Origin: Thioclava nitratireducens
Lineage (GTDB): Bacteria; Pseudomonadota; Alphaproteobacteria; Rhodobacterales; Rhodobacteraceae
NCBI RefSeq assembly: GCF_001940525.2
Contig: NZ_CP019437.1
Coordinates: 1,958,501-2,022,500, forward strand
DNA length: 64,000 bases
Direction: 5' to 3'
In this document: positions 19,413-31,275 of the stretch, piece after piece
How the letters are laid out: each line of letters starts with the position of its first letter
Numbering within the stretch: position 1 is the first letter of the stretch
Notes under the pieces: model-generated
Databases searched by the model: none
What the model was told of the DNA's origin: nothing
The model's input: the letters and a program-made list of their open reading frames with translations, nothing else
Program-made: the position numbers and the translations under genes

Positions 19413-22049
19413 ATGCAGGATACCGACGCCGCACCAGCATTTGTCGAAACCGCCGAGGCGGTGCTGGCGCGTCTGTCCGTGCCGTTTCCGGACGGGCTGT
19501 CCGCCGAGGAGGCCGCCGCGCGCCTCGCGCGCCACGGCCCGAACGCCCTGCGCCGTCAGAAACCGCGCAGTGCGCTCAGCATCTTGCTGCATCAGTTCCA
19601 GGGGGTGATCGTCGCGCTTCTCGTTCTGGCGACGGTGTTCTCGCTGGTCATCAACGATATCGTCGAGGCGTTGGCGATACTCGTCGTGCTGCTCCTGAAC
19701 GGCGCGATCGGGTTCTTCACCGAGCTGCGCGCGACCCGTTCCATGGAGGCGCTGTTCAGCGTCGCCGAGGTCCGTACCCGGGTGCGCCGGGACGGGATGC
19801 TGCGCGAAGTCGACGCCCACGATCTGGTGCCGGGCGATCTCGTGATGCTCGAGGCGGGCGACGTTGTGACCGCCGATCTGCGGCTGGTCGAAGCGTCGGG
19901 GCTTTATTGCGATGAATCCGTGCTGACGGGCGAGTCTCTTCCGGTGCGCAAGATCACCGAAGCGTTGCCCTCCGACGTCGTGTTGGGGGATCGTTCCAAT
20001 ATGGCGTTCAAGGGCGCGGCCGTGACGCGGGGTGCGGCGATCGGCGTAGTGGTGCGCACCGGCATGGAGACCGAGATCGGCAAGATCAGCCAGCTCGCGA
20101 TGGAGGCCAGCACGGAGCCCACACCGCTCGAACACCAACTGACGCGGCTCGGGCAGCGACTTGTCTGGCTGACGATCGTCCTCGCCGTCGCGATCATCGT
20201 CACGGGACTGGCGCAGGGCCACCCGCTCACCGGTATGATTCAGACCGGGGTCGCGCTTGCCGTGGCCGCGATCCCCGAAGGTATTCCCGTCGTTGCCACG
20301 CTGTCGCTCGCGCGTGGGATGTGGCGGATGGTGCAGCGCAACGCCCTGATCAGCCGGTTGTCCTCGGTCGAGACGCTCGGGGCGACCACGCTGATCCTGA
20401 CGGACAAGACGGGGACGCTGACCGAGAACCGGATGAGCGTGGTTCAGGTCTTGCTCGACGGGGGGAGCGTGAATCTGGACGGCCCGGATAGCGGAATCGC
20501 GGACGACCGTCTGCGCGCGGCGCTGCAGATCGGCATGCTGTGCAACAATGCCGAGCTGGGGGACGGCGAGGATGGCCGGATCGGGGATCCGACCGAGCTG
20601 GCGCTACTGAGTGCAGCGCGAAAGCTAGGGGTGTCCGAAGACGGAGCAGATTCACGCCTGCTCCAGCATGCGTTCGAGACCGACAGCCTGATGATGGCGA
20701 CGGTCCATGAACTTCCGCAGGGGGGTATGCTCTACGCGACAAAGGGCGCGCCCGAAGCGGTGATCGCTGCGTGCTCCGAGGTTCTGGGGCCGGAGGGTGC
20801 GCGTCCGCTGAGCGATGAGGACAAGGCAAGCTGGATCGCCCGCAACGCTGAAGCGGCGGGCGAGGGGTTGCGCGGGATCGGACTCGCTATGAAGCAGGCG
20901 GGGGGGACGGAGGAGGCCCCCTATGAAGGGCTGACGCTGGTCGGTATCGCCTGTCTCGCCGATCCCCTGCGCAAGGATGTCCCGCCCGCGATCGCGGCCT
21001 GCCAGAGCGCAGGGATACGGGTGATCATGCTGACAGGGGATCACGCCGAGACCGCCGCACGCATCGCCAGAGATGCCGGGATCAGTGAGGACGGTGTAAT
21101 GGCGATCGAGGGGAGAGAGCTGACAGGTCTCGATCTTGAGAGCGCCAGCGATGACACGCTCGACCGCCTGCGCAAGGCCAGCGTCTTCGCCCGCGTGGCC
21201 CCGGCGACGAAACTGGAGCTTGTCAGTTTCTACCAGCGCGAGGGGGAGACCGTCGCGATGACGGGCGACGGGGTGAATGACGCACCGGCGCTGAAGAAGG
21301 CCGATATCGGCATTGCGATGGGGCAACGCGGCACCCAAGTCGCCCGCGAGGCGGCGCATATGGTGCTCAAGGACGATGATTTCGCGACCATCGTCGAGGC
21401 GGTGCGACAGGGCAGGGTGATATTCGGCAATCTCCGCAAGTTCATCGTCTACCTGATGTCGTGCAATCTCTCGGAGATCCTCGTGGTGGGGATCGCCGTG
21501 GGGGTGGGGCTCCCCGCGCCGCTCCTGCCCCTGCAGATCCTGTTTCTCAATCTCGTCACCGATGTCTTCCCGGCGCTTGCGCTTGGGATGGGGCATGGCG
21601 ACGGACACGAAATGAGCCGTCCGCCCCGCGACCGTGCGGAGCCGATCCTCGCGAGGCGTGAATGGGAACGCATCGTCATTCTTGGGGTCATTGTAACCCT
21701 CGCGACGATGCTGGCCTTCGGAGGGGCGCTCTACGGTTTACAGCTTGCCCCCGGGGCCGCCGTCACGGTGGCCTTCGTCACCCTCGCGCTGGGCCAGCTT
21801 TGGAACGTGTTCAACATGCGGGAGGGGGACACTCACGCCCTGCGCAATGATGTGACGCGCAACCCTTATGTCTGGGGCGCGCTCGTGCTGTGTCTCGTGC
21901 TGATCGCGGGGGCGCTGTGGCTACCCGGGCTCTCCGATGTGCTGCAGCTTCCGTCGCCCGGAATCGCGGGGCTGACGCTCGCCGGGGCGATGAGCCTGCT
22001 TCCGCCGCTGCTGGGGCATCTGGTCGTATCGCGCGCAACCCGCAGATAA
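19413..22049 (+). CDS. P-type cation-transporting ATPase (P2 / PacL-MgtA-like)
   Basis: Membrane pump, 878 residues. It has an N-terminal cation_ATPase_N domain, the TGES actuator loop (CDESVLTGESLPV), phosphorylation site DKTGT with D331, and the hinge MTGDGVNDAPALKKADIGIAMG. Helix M4 reads VAAIPEGIPVVATLSL, a P2-type calcium- or sodium-like variant. The ATG at 19413 was preferred over a GTG at 19299, which adds a basic stretch without resemblance to the family. It is divergent from the gts operon. The transported cation (Ca2+, Na+, Mg2+) is not determined. Confidence 0.85.
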   Translation: MQDTDAAPAFVETAEAVLARLSVPFPDGLSAEEAAARLARHGPNALRRQKPRSALSILLHQFQGVIVALLVLATVFSLVINDIVEALAILVVLLLNGAIGFFTELRATRSMEALFSVAEVRTRVRRDGMLREVDAHDLVPGDLVMLEAGDVVTADLRLVEASGLYCDESVLTGESLPVRKITEALPSDVVLGDRSNMAFKGAAVTRGAAIGVVVRTGMETEIGKISQLAMEASTEPTPLEHQLTRLGQRLVWLTIVLAVAIIVTGLAQGHPLTGMIQTGVALAVAAIPEGIPVVATLSLARGMWRMVQRNALISRLSSVETLGATTLILTDKTGTLTENRMSVVQVLLDGGSVNLDGPDSGIADDRLRAALQIGMLCNNAELGDGEDGRIGDPTELALLSAARKLGVSEDGADSRLLQHAFETDSLMMATVHELPQGGMLYATKGAPEAVIAACSEVLGPEGARPLSDEDKASWIARNAEAAGEGLRGIGLAMKQAGGTEEAPYEGLTLVGIACLADPLRKDVPPAIAACQSAGIRVIMLTGDHAETAARIARDAGISEDGVMAIEGRELTGLDLESASDDTLDRLRKASVFARVAPATKLELVSFYQREGETVAMTGDGVNDAPALKKADIGIAMGQRGTQVAREAAHMVLKDDDFATIVEAVRQGRVIFGNLRKFIVYLMSCNLSEILVVGIAVGVGLPAPLLPLQILFLNLVTDVFPALALGMGHGDGHEMSRPPRDRAEPILARREWERIVILGVIVTLATMLAFGGALYGLQLAPGAAVTVAFVTLALGQLWNVFNMREGDTHALRNDVTRNPYVWGALVLCLVLIAGALWLPGLSDVLQLPSPGIAGLTLAGAMSLLPPLLGHLVVSRATRR

Positions 22050-22169
22050 TTTCCGCTCACGCGTTGAGCCACATCAATGAAACTGCCTCCTGTCTTCGCC
22101 TAGGGAAGATCATGGCCGTTCGTGACAGGGAGCGGTCTGTCGACTGGCATCACCTTGGGAGGAGGCGTG

Positions 22170-23905
<1,736 letters not shown>

Positions 23906-23909
<4 letters not shown>

Positions 23910-25903
23910 CTGCCGACAAACCGCACCTGACCCATGACCACATCCGCGAATTGCTCACGGCGATGATCCGTGTGCGCCATTTCGAGGATAAATGCGCCGA
24001 GCTCTACACGCAGGAAAAGATCCGCGGCTTCCTGCACCTCTACGATGGCGAGGAGGCGGTGGCCTCGGGCGTGATCCCGCGGCTTGGCCCCGATGATCGC
24101 GTGGTGGCGACCTATCGCGAGCACGGTCATGCGCTGGTGCGCGGCGTGCCGATGGAGCGCGTGATGGCAGAGATGTATGGCAAGGCCACCGGTGCCTCGG
24201 GCGGGCGGGGCGGCTCGATGCATATCTTCGACGCCGAACGGAATTTCTACGGAGGCAACGCGATCGTGGGGGGCGGGCTGCCGCTGGCCGTGGGGCTTGC
24301 GCTGCGCGACCGGATGATGGGTGCGCCCAATGTCACCGCCTGCTTCTTCGGCGAAGGGGCTGTGGCCGAGGGCGAGTTCCACGAGTCGATGAACCTTGCG
24401 CAGCTCTGGTCGCTGCCGGTGCTGTTCGTGTGCGAGAATAACGGCTACGCGATGGGTTCGGCTTTGGCGCGGACCGAGGCCGTGACCGACATCCGGCGCA
24501 AGGCGGCGGCTTATGGGTTCGCGACCGAGCAGGTGGACGGGATGGATGTGGTCGCGGTCGAGGCCGCCACCCGCCGCGCGCTCGCCGCGATCCGCGAGAC
24601 TGGCAAACCCTATTTCCTCGAATGTCTGACCTATCGGTTCCGCGCGCATTCGATGTTCGACGCCCAGCTCTATCGCGACAAGGACGAGGTGGCCGCGTGG
24701 CGCGAGAAGGGACCGATCGTGCGGTTCCAGTCCTGGCTCTACGAGAGCGGGTTGATGCATCCCGAAGAGGTCGCGCAGATCGAGGCGGGGGTGGAGGACG
24801 AGATCGCCGCCGCCGTCGCCTATGCCGAGGGGAGCGAGTGGGAGCCGCTCGAGACGCTCACCCGCCATGTCATGGCCGAGGAACGCCCCGCGCCGCCCGC
24901 GCCGCCCGAACCCAGCGCCGAGACCGTCGAGATGACCTATCGCGAGGCGGTCAAGCAGGCCATCCGCGACGCGATGATCCGCGACGAGCGGGTCTTTCTG
25001 ATGGGCGAGGATGTGGGCGCTTACGGCGGTTGCTATGCGGTCTCGAAAGGGTTGATGGACGAATTCGGCGAGGACCGCATCCGCGACACGCCGCTGTCGG
25101 AGTCCGGCTTCACCGGGGCCGGGATCGGTGCGGCGGCGGCAGGGATGCGGCCCATCGTCGAGGTGATGACGGTGAATTTCTCGTTGCTCGCGCTCGACCA
25201 GATCATGAACACCGCCGCCACGATCCGGCATATGTCGGGCGGACAGTTCGGCGCACCCGTGGTGATCCGTCTTGCGACCGGCGCGGGCAAGCAACTCGCG
25301 GCGCAACATTCCCATTCGCTCGAAGGGTGGTACGCGCATATTCCGGGGCTGCGGGTTCTCGCGCCCGCCACGCTGGAGGACGCGCGCGGGATGCTCTGGA
25401 CTGCGATTGAGGATCCCGATCCGGTGCTGATCTTCGAGAATGTCATGCTCTACAACATGACCGGGCAGATCGCCGCGAATGCGGGGCCGGTCGACATCGA
25501 CAAGGCCGCGATCCGGCGCGAGGGCAAGGATATCAGCCTGATCACATATGGCGGATCGCTGTGGAAGACGCTCGAGGCCGCCGAGGCGCTGGCGGGCGAG
25601 GGGATCGAGGCGGAGGTGATCGACCTGCGCTGCCTGCGCCCGCTCGATGATGAGACGATCATGGCCTCGCTCGCGTGCACGCGCCGCGCGGTGATCGTGG
25701 ACGAGGGCTGGCGGTCCGGTTCGCTCTCCGCCGAGATCGCGGCCCGGATCGGGGAGCAGGCCTTCTGGCATCTCGATGCGCCGGTGGGGCGGGTGTGCTC
25801 GGCCGAGGTGCCGATCCCCTATCCCAAACATCTCGAGGACGCCGCCATTCCGCAGGTGCCCGCTATCGTCGCCGCCGTGAAGACGACGCTCGGGAAAGGG
25901 TGA
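23906..25903 (+). CDS. Fused 2-oxoacid dehydrogenase E1 alpha-beta subunit (pyruvate/acetoin dehydrogenase type)
   Basis: Thiamine-diphosphate-dependent decarboxylating component in which the usually separate alpha and beta chains are one 665-residue protein. Alpha part (about 1-320): ThDP motif starting [15 protein letters not shown] and ending ENNGYAMG, plus [12 protein letters not shown] Pro/Ala-rich linker (about 325-340) leads to the beta part ([46 protein letters not shown]). Substrate could be pyruvate, acetoin or a related oxoacid. Only the E2 follows; no E3 (dihydrolipoyl dehydrogenase) gene is in the operon, so a shared E3 would be needed. Confidence 0.85.
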
Positions 25904-25907
25904 CGCG

Positions 25908-27089
25908 ATGGCCGTTTTCAAGATGCCTTCGCTCGGCGCGGATATGGAGGCGGGCAAGCTGGTCGAATGGCTGGTGAAGCCCGGCGATACGGTCAAGCAC
26001 GGCGATATCGTCGCGGTGGTCGAGACCCAGAAGGGAGCGATCGAGATCGAGGTCTTCGAGGACGGTGTGGTCGAAAAGCTGGTGGCAGAGCTTGGGCAAG
26101 ACCTGCCGGTTGGCGCGCCGCTTGCCGTTATCAAAGCGCCCGGGGAGGCGTCGGCGGAGACCTCTGAGGCCGCGCCGCCAGTTGCGCCGCAGTCGCCTAC
26201 CGAACCGGTCGAACCGGAGGTATGGATGGAGCCGCCAAGTGCGCCGCCTCCCGCCACCCCATCAGGGATCGCCGCCTCTCCTGCCGCGAAGGCACGCGCC
26301 GCAGAATTGGGGGTCGCGCTGGAGAGCCTGACCGGCAGCGGGCCGGGGGGCGCGATCGTGCTCGCCGATGTCGAGACGACGAGACCCGCCGCGACGCCGA
26401 GCCCGGCAGAAGATCGCGGCGCATATATCGCAGAGATGCGCAAGGCGATCGCCGCTGCGATGGCCCGGTCCAAACGCGAGATCCCGCATTACTACGTCAC
26501 CCACACGGTCGATCTCAGCGCTGCGAGCGATTGGCTGAGCGCCGCCAATGCGAACCGCCCGCCCGAAGAACGCATCCTGATGGGCGCGCTTCTGATGAAG
26601 GCGATGGCACTGGCGGCTCGCGAGGAAAAGGCGGTGAACGGGCATTTCGGGGAGGACGGGTTCACGCCATCCCCGGCGGTTCATCTCGGCCTCGCAATCG
26701 CGCTTCGGGGCGGCGGGCTCGTGGCCCCAGCAATCCTCGATGCCGACAAGAAAAGCCTGCAGGATTTGATGGAGGCGATGCGCGACCTCACGATGCGCGC
26801 TCGCGCCGGGCGGCTCAAAAGCTCGGAGATGAGCATGGCGACGCTGACCTTCTCGGCGCTTGGCGAGAGCGGGGTCGAGGCGATGGCCGGAATCATCGTG
26901 CCGCCGCAGGTCGCCATCGTCACTGCCGGCGCGCCCGGCCCGCAAGCATTGGTGCGAGACGGCAAGGTGGTTGCCGCGCAGGCCGTGACGCTGACCCTCG
27001 CCGCGGATCACCGCGTGAGCGACGGGCGGCTGGGCTCGAAATTCCTGACCGCGATCGACGCGAAGCTGCAAACGCCGGAGGAGCTATGA
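25908..27089 (+). CDS. 2-oxoacid dehydrogenase E2 acyltransferase
   Basis: Lipoate-bearing core of the complex, 393 residues. One N-terminal lipoyl domain has the attachment lysine K42 in VETQKGAIEIE; a Pro/Ala-rich linker (about 85-120) and a peripheral-subunit-binding domain (SPAAKARAAELGVALESL, about 125-155) follow; the catalytic domain ends with H368 and D372 in AADHRVSDG. It starts 4 bases after the E1 stop, and its stop overlaps the ACP start. The catalytic domain is somewhat short, as in acetoin-dehydrogenase-like E2s. Confidence 0.88.
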   Translation: MAVFKMPSLGADMEAGKLVEWLVKPGDTVKHGDIVAVVETQKGAIEIEVFEDGVVEKLVAELGQDLPVGAPLAVIKAPGEASAETSEAAPPVAPQSPTEPVEPEVWMEPPSAPPPATPSGIAASPAAKARAAELGVALESLTGSGPGGAIVLADVETTRPAATPSPAEDRGAYIAEMRKAIAAAMARSKREIPHYYVTHTVDLSAASDWLSAANANRPPEERILMGALLMKAMALAAREEKAVNGHFGEDGFTPSPAVHLGLAIALRGGGLVAPAILDADKKSLQDLMEAMRDLTMRARAGRLKSSEMSMATLTFSALGESGVEAMAGIIVPPQVAIVTAGAPGPQALVRDGKVVAAQAVTLTLAADHRVSDGRLGSKFLTAIDAKLQTPEEL

Positions 27090-27328
27090 CCGAAGATGAA
27101 ATCCGCAGAGCCTATATCGAGGAGCTCGTGCGCGTCGCTCCCGATCTCGATCCCGCCGAAATCGCGGGGTCCGATCATCTTCAGGACGATCTTGAACTCG
27201 ACTCGATGGATATTCTGAATTTGGTGATTGCGCTCGATAAACGCTTCGGCGTCGAGATTGCCGAAGCCGAGTATCCCCAGATCGCCACCCCGGATCTTGC
27301 TGCGGGGTTTCTCGCGTCGCGGATGTGA
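27086..27328 (+). CDS. Acyl carrier protein
   Basis: An 80-residue acidic carrier with the phosphopantetheine-attachment serine S40 in LELDSMDILNLVIAL. It overlaps the E2 stop in an ATGA, so it is translationally coupled to the dehydrogenase genes. It differs from a housekeeping AcpP in sequence (TEDEIRRAYIEELVRVAPDL) and is not near fab genes, suggesting a dedicated partner of the ligase or the E2. No phosphopantetheinyl transferase is nearby. Confidence 0.9.
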   Translation: MTEDEIRRAYIEELVRVAPDLDPAEIAGSDHLQDDLELDSMDILNLVIALDKRFGVEIAEAEYPQIATPDLAAGFLASRM

Positions 27329-27376
27329 GAGGGAGGGGCGCAGCCGTATCTGGCGGAGCTGCTTTATCGGAAGTCC

Positions 27377-27421
27377 TGCGGGGGGCTGGATAGGGCAGCA
27401 AGCAGTCCGGCACCCCCCGCA
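27377..27421. terminator. Bidirectional terminator-like hairpin between ACP and outer membrane protein genes
   Basis: TGCGGGGGG (27377-27385) and CCCCCCGCA (27413-27421) form a perfect 9-bp stem between two convergent genes. The loop is 27 bases and can pair further internally (CTGGA with TCCGG). No long T-run is present on either side. Confidence 0.4.
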
Positions 27422-27428
27422 AGAAGCC

Positions 27429-28217
27429 TCAGAGTCGCTGCAGCGGGATGCGCAGGCTGATCGAGAGCACATGCGCGTCGTTCTCGAAGGTCAATGGAGC
27501 GACCGGCGATTCACCACTGGTCAGCGGCGTGCTGCCGCCCTTCGCGGTCCCGAAGCTGTAATAGCGATAGGACATCTCGAGGATCGCCGGATGCTTGCCG
27601 GGAGCCGTCAGTTGGTAGGCCATGCCGATGCCGAGCGAATAGGCGAAATCGCCGTGGGTGTCGCCCGAGAAGCTCCGGTCTACGGAATCCTTCGCGGTAT
27701 TCGTCCGCGTCCAGTCGCTGACCTTGTTGTTGGCGTAACCAAGCCCCGCCACGACGAAGGGATGCAGGCGGGAATTGACGCCCATCTGCTCGAACGGGGA
27801 ATAGTAGAGATTACCCATCACCGCGCTGGTCGAAACCGAAGCCGAGGTGATATCGGCATGGTTGCCGCTGGTCGTGTGCGGACCGGTCGTCGTGGCCGAG
27901 CCAGTCGTGAGGACGCTGACATCACCGCGGAAGCCGTTCATCCAGTCATAGCCGAAGGCGATCTCTCCGAAGCCACTCGTATCGTTGCTCAGGTTGAAAT
28001 CGATCCGCGGATCGTCCGGATATCCGGGCGGGAGCCAGTGCTCGTCGGAGGGTCGGGTGTTCGCGACCCCGAGCCCGAAGCGCACGTAAGGTCCGTAAGT
28101 GACGCTTGCCGTGCCCACCTTGAAGAAGTTGGCCGAGTCTTGTGCCGTAGCAGCCGCCGGGGCCGCAAGGCTGAAGACAAGGGCGCAGGCCGCAGCCAGC
28201 TTCGTTGAAAATTCCAT
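27429..28217 (-). CDS. Outer-membrane beta-barrel protein
   Basis: A 262-residue exported protein with a signal peptide ending about residue 25 (ATAQ) and alternating hydrophobic strands typical of an eight-stranded porin-like barrel: GPYVRFGLGVA, GFGEIAFGYDWMNGFRGDVSV, LHPFVVAGLGYANN, PAILEMSYRYYSFG and the C-terminal strand HVLSISLRIPLQRL. It looks like a P44/Msp2- or OmpA/OmpW-like surface antigen family. The ATG at 28217 was chosen because the signal peptide begins there. Specific role unknown. Confidence 0.75.
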   Translation of the reverse strand: MEFSTKLAAACALVFSLAAPAAATAQDSANFFKVGTASVTYGPYVRFGLGVANTRPSDEHWLPPGYPDDPRIDFNLSNDTSGFGEIAFGYDWMNGFRGDVSVLTTGSATTTGPHTTSGNHADITSASVSTSAVMGNLYYSPFEQMGVNSRLHPFVVAGLGYANNKVSDWTRTNTAKDSVDRSFSGDTHGDFAYSLGIGMAYQLTAPGKHPAILEMSYRYYSFGTAKGGSTPLTSGESPVAPLTFENDAHVLSISLRIPLQRL

Positions 28218-28366
28218 CTCGATGCCTCTCTGTCCGTCTTTAGTCATTCGCCGGGTCGGATATCCCCATGTCGCGGGATAATGATCTCCGAACCGTGCAA
28301 GCAGAAGTGAAATTCTCTGCCCACGCTTTACGCGAGGGCAGAGTGTTGCCTAGGTTCCATAGAGTC

Positions 28367-29200
28367 TCAGCCGTCATGCCCGGCGAGAACCGCGATCCGC
28401 ACCGCTTCGGCTTGCGCGGCGAGACTGGTGGCTGCCGCGCCCGTCACCGGCTGGCCGAGAATGGTCGTCACCGCCGTCACCGTGGCGGCCGTGATCGGCA
28501 CGGTCTTGTCCGAGGCCGTGCCCAGGAAAATCGCCTCCAGCGTCGCGGTGTTGTTCGTCACCCCGAGACTCGAGAGCGCCGAGCTGCCATCCAGCGTGTC
28601 CTTGAGAAGGGCGAGGTTTTGCAGTGGCGAGTCGATGAAAGAGACGTTGTCCCAGTTCAGCGAAAGCTGGTCGATCGCCTGATTGAGCGGCAGGTTGTAG
28701 AACGAAACCATGGTCGGCGAAATCGTCGCCAGGGCTTCCTCATAGGCGCGCTGAAGCACGTGATCGGGTGAACGCGCCACGTTCAGCCGCCCGAGCTCGA
28801 CCTCCGGAATGCCTTCGCTGGACCAGACGGGCTTGGTGCCGCGCGTGCCCGACGGGGTGCCGGCTTGCGGACCCTTGCCCTCGGAATCGGGGCCGGGGCC
28901 GCCCTGACCCTGCCCGGAAGAGCCGCTGGCGCCGCCATGGCCGCCGCTCTCCTCATGCGTGCCGTCGTCCTCGTGGCCGCCGCTGCTCGAGCCATGGCCA
29001 GCCTCGCCGGTCTTGCCCTTCTGCTGGCCGCCATCCGTGTGATCGCCATCGGTATGCGAGCCGCTGTCCTGCGCAAAAGCGCTCGGCACGGACAGATGGA
29101 ATGTTCCGAAGGTCGGGCCGGGCTGCACGGTAAGGCCCAGCCCCGCGATGAGCGCGATGCCGGCTACGGTCGTTGCGCGTTTTGCAGTCTTGCGTGTCAT
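28367..29200 (-). CDS. Secreted protein of unknown function, paralogue A
   Basis: A 277-residue product with a long signal peptide (to about residue 44, SAFAQ). Residues 45-120 are a low-complexity Gly/Ser/His/Asp-rich tract with four to five GHxxx-type repeats. Residues 129-277 form a conserved domain starting EGIPEVELGRLNVARSP that is shared almost throughout with the gene immediately upstream. I do not recognise the domain. No cysteines or catalytic-looking motif were seen. It is arranged in tandem with its paralogue, probably on one transcript or with partial attenuation at the hairpin between them. Confidence 0.7.
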   Translation of the reverse strand: MTRKTAKRATTVAGIALIAGLGLTVQPGPTFGTFHLSVPSAFAQDSGSHTDGDHTDGGQQKGKTGEAGHGSSSGGHEDDGTHEESGGHGGASGSSGQGQGGPGPDSEGKGPQAGTPSGTRGTKPVWSSEGIPEVELGRLNVARSPDHVLQRAYEEALATISPTMVSFYNLPLNQAIDQLSLNWDNVSFIDSPLQNLALLKDTLDGSSALSSLGVTNNTATLEAIFLGTASDKTVPITAATVTAVTTILGQPVTGAAATSLAAQAEAVRIAVLAGHDG

Positions 29201-29237
29201 GACTGCCTCCTTGTTATGTTGGAAATGGGTCTGTCGA

Positions 29238-29268
29238 CCCGGACCCCGCGCCGACGGGCGGGTCCGGG
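29238..29268. repeat. Perfect hairpin between the two secreted paralogues
   Basis: CCCGGACCC and GGGTCCGGG make a perfect 9-bp stem with a 13-base loop, placed in the 88-bp gap between the paralogues. There is no T-run on the minus strand, so it could be an mRNA-processing or attenuation structure rather than a full terminator. Confidence 0.5.
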
Positions 29269-29288
29269 CTATTGCGTTTCGGATGCGA

Positions 29289-30044
29289 TCAGCCGTGCCC
29301 GGCGAGGATCGCGATGCGAACGGCCTCGGCATCTGCAGCGAGGGATGCCGCCGCGGTACCCGTCACCGGAACCCCGAGGATCTGCGTCACCGCAATCACC
29401 GTATCGGTCGAGATCGGGACAGTCTTGTCCGACGCCGCGCCGAGGAAGATCGCCGCGAGCGTGTCGGCATCATTCGAGACGCCGGAACTCGCGAGCGGCG
29501 TCGAGCCGTCGAGCGTCGCCTGCAGAAGGCCGAGGTTCTGCAACGGCGAGTCGATGAAGCTCACGTTGTCCCAGTTCAGCGAAAGCTCCTCGATCGCCTT
29601 GTCCAGCGACAGGTTGTAGAAGGAGACCATCTCGGGCGAGATCGACGCGAGTGCTTCTTCATAGGCCTGATCAATCACGTGCTCGGGCGAGCGCGCGACG
29701 TTCAGACGACCGAGTTCGACCTCAGGAATTCCTTCCTGCGACCAGGTCGGCTTGCCGCCGCCAGAAGAGGAGGGGGCGCCTGCCTGCGGCCCCTTGCCGT
29801 CGGAATCTTCTCCCGGGCCGCCTTGTCCCTGACCTTGCGATTGCCCGGTCTGAGCGCCTTTGCTGCCCTGACCCTGACCGCCTTGATTTCCCTTGCCGGT
29901 CCCTTGGTCGCCGGACTCCTGTGCATTGGCCGCGAAGCTTAGCGGACCGGTGACCGGTGCCTGCCATGCGATCGCGACTCCCAGCGCCGCTGCAAGAGCG
30001 ACGAGCGAGACGCGAGATTTGCCCGTGAACAATGGATTACGCAT
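29289..30044 (-). CDS. Secreted protein of unknown function, paralogue B
   Basis: A 251-residue product with a signal peptide to about residue 42 (AANAQ), a Gly/Gln/Ser/Lys-rich low-complexity stretch (residues 44-98, repeated QGQGQ units), then the same C-terminal domain as paralogue A from residue 104 (EGIPEVELGRLNVARSPEH). The linker composition differs (Gln/Lys-rich here, His/Asp-rich there), while the junction GKGPQAG and the domain are conserved. The ATG at 30044 has GGAGGAAG upstream. The domain family is not recognised. Confidence 0.7.
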   Translation of the reverse strand: MRNPLFTGKSRVSLVALAAALGVAIAWQAPVTGPLSFAANAQESGDQGTGKGNQGGQGQGSKGAQTGQSQGQGQGGPGEDSDGKGPQAGAPSSSGGGKPTWSQEGIPEVELGRLNVARSPEHVIDQAYEEALASISPEMVSFYNLSLDKAIEELSLNWDNVSFIDSPLQNLGLLQATLDGSTPLASSGVSNDADTLAAIFLGAASDKTVPISTDTVIAVTQILGVPVTGTAAASLAADAEAVRIAILAGHG

Positions 30045-30276
30045 TTCATCTTCCTCCACTTTGATGACGCATGGAACCCGCGTCGATCAGAGAAAATCAC
30101 AGGAGAAGAGAGCGAACTTTGATTCCTATCAATATGATGAATATTTCTATCTAACCGCGTCACAGACCGACTCCGTGCTTCTCGATCCTCGTCTGCCACG
30201 ATCGAGGTTGCGACCGCACTTCATGGATCTCGGCGGCAAGTTCCGGGCAATTTGGCGCCTGAGCGACGACCGGCTT

Positions 30277-31167
30277 TCAAGACCTGAGCGACGACCAGAA
30301 AGTCTCTTCCGCGAGGTTGTAATTGCCTTGCAGGCGCATCGCCTTGATTTGCAATTCGCAGACCGGAAGTTCCGTGGAGAGATCGACCAGATGTCCCGCC
30401 GTGATCGGCTCCAGTGCGAGCGATTCCGGGACCCACGCGACCCCCATGCCGATCACCGCCATCTCGACCGCCGCCAGCGTCAGTGCCGTCTCGACCTTGG
30501 GCGCATAGCGGATCGCCGGGCTGAGATAGGGCAGGATGCTGCGCTCCATCACTTGGCCGAAGAAAACGTCCGAGGGGTAGGCGATGTAAGGCGTCTCGAC
30601 GGGACCGGCGCCCTCGGGCGCGGCTCTCGGCAGGCTGGAGTTGAAGACCGGGATCAGCCGGTCGGTGCCGATCGTGATCTCCTCGAGAAAATCGGCACGG
30701 GCGTCGTCTCTTTCGTCCGGCGTGCGGTAGACGATCGCGACATTGGCCTGCCGCGAGAGCAGTAGCCCCGTGCAGGCGTCGAGATTGGCCGAGCGCAGGC
30801 GGACATATATCCCCTCGCGCTCTGTCGGCATCTTGCGCAGGATCGATGGTATATGCCCGGTGGTCAGCGAGTGCTGGCAGGCGATCACCACGCGGTTGCT
30901 TGCCACGCTGTCGCCGCGCCGCAGATCGGCGACGAGCTGACGCAGCCCGTTCGACAGCTGCATGATTTGTTCTCGCTGCGCCCGCGTCGTCGGCTTGAGA
31001 CGGATCGGCTTGTGCGAGCGGTCGAACAATTCGACGCCGACGAAATCCTCGATCTGCTTAATTCGGCGCGAGAATGCGGATTGCGTGAGCATCCTGCGCT
31101 CGGCTGCGCCGCTGAAAGATCCCGTATCCTCGATCGCGAGGATGTCTTCGAGCCATTCCAGTCGCAT
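30277..31167 (-). CDS. LysR-family transcriptional regulator (CuyR-like position)
   Basis: A 296-residue regulator with the winged helix at residues 1-60 ([38 protein letters not shown]) and a substrate-binding effector domain. The start at 31167 follows the family N-terminus [10 protein letters not shown]. It is divergent from the CuyA-like gene with a 108-bp AT-richer gap between them, the usual LysR self/target promoter layout, so it probably controls the sulfonate genes in response to a pathway intermediate. Confidence 0.85.
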   Translation of the reverse strand: MRLEWLEDILAIEDTGSFSGAAERRMLTQSAFSRRIKQIEDFVGVELFDRSHKPIRLKPTTRAQREQIMQLSNGLRQLVADLRRGDSVASNRVVIACQHSLTTGHIPSILRKMPTEREGIYVRLRSANLDACTGLLLSRQANVAIVYRTPDERDDARADFLEEITIGTDRLIPVFNSSLPRAAPEGAGPVETPYIAYPSDVFFGQVMERSILPYLSPAIRYAPKVETALTLAAVEMAVIGMGVAWVPESLALEPITAGHLVDLSTELPVCELQIKAMRLQGNYNLAEETFWSSLRS

Positions 31168-31275
31168 ATCGCCCCTAACTTGCAAGAAGTGCAAAACATA
31201 TCAAGAATTTCGAATTTGCATAGGGGGTTGATCTGCGCAACGCTCGATACAGACAAGTTACCCAAGGAACTCCAT

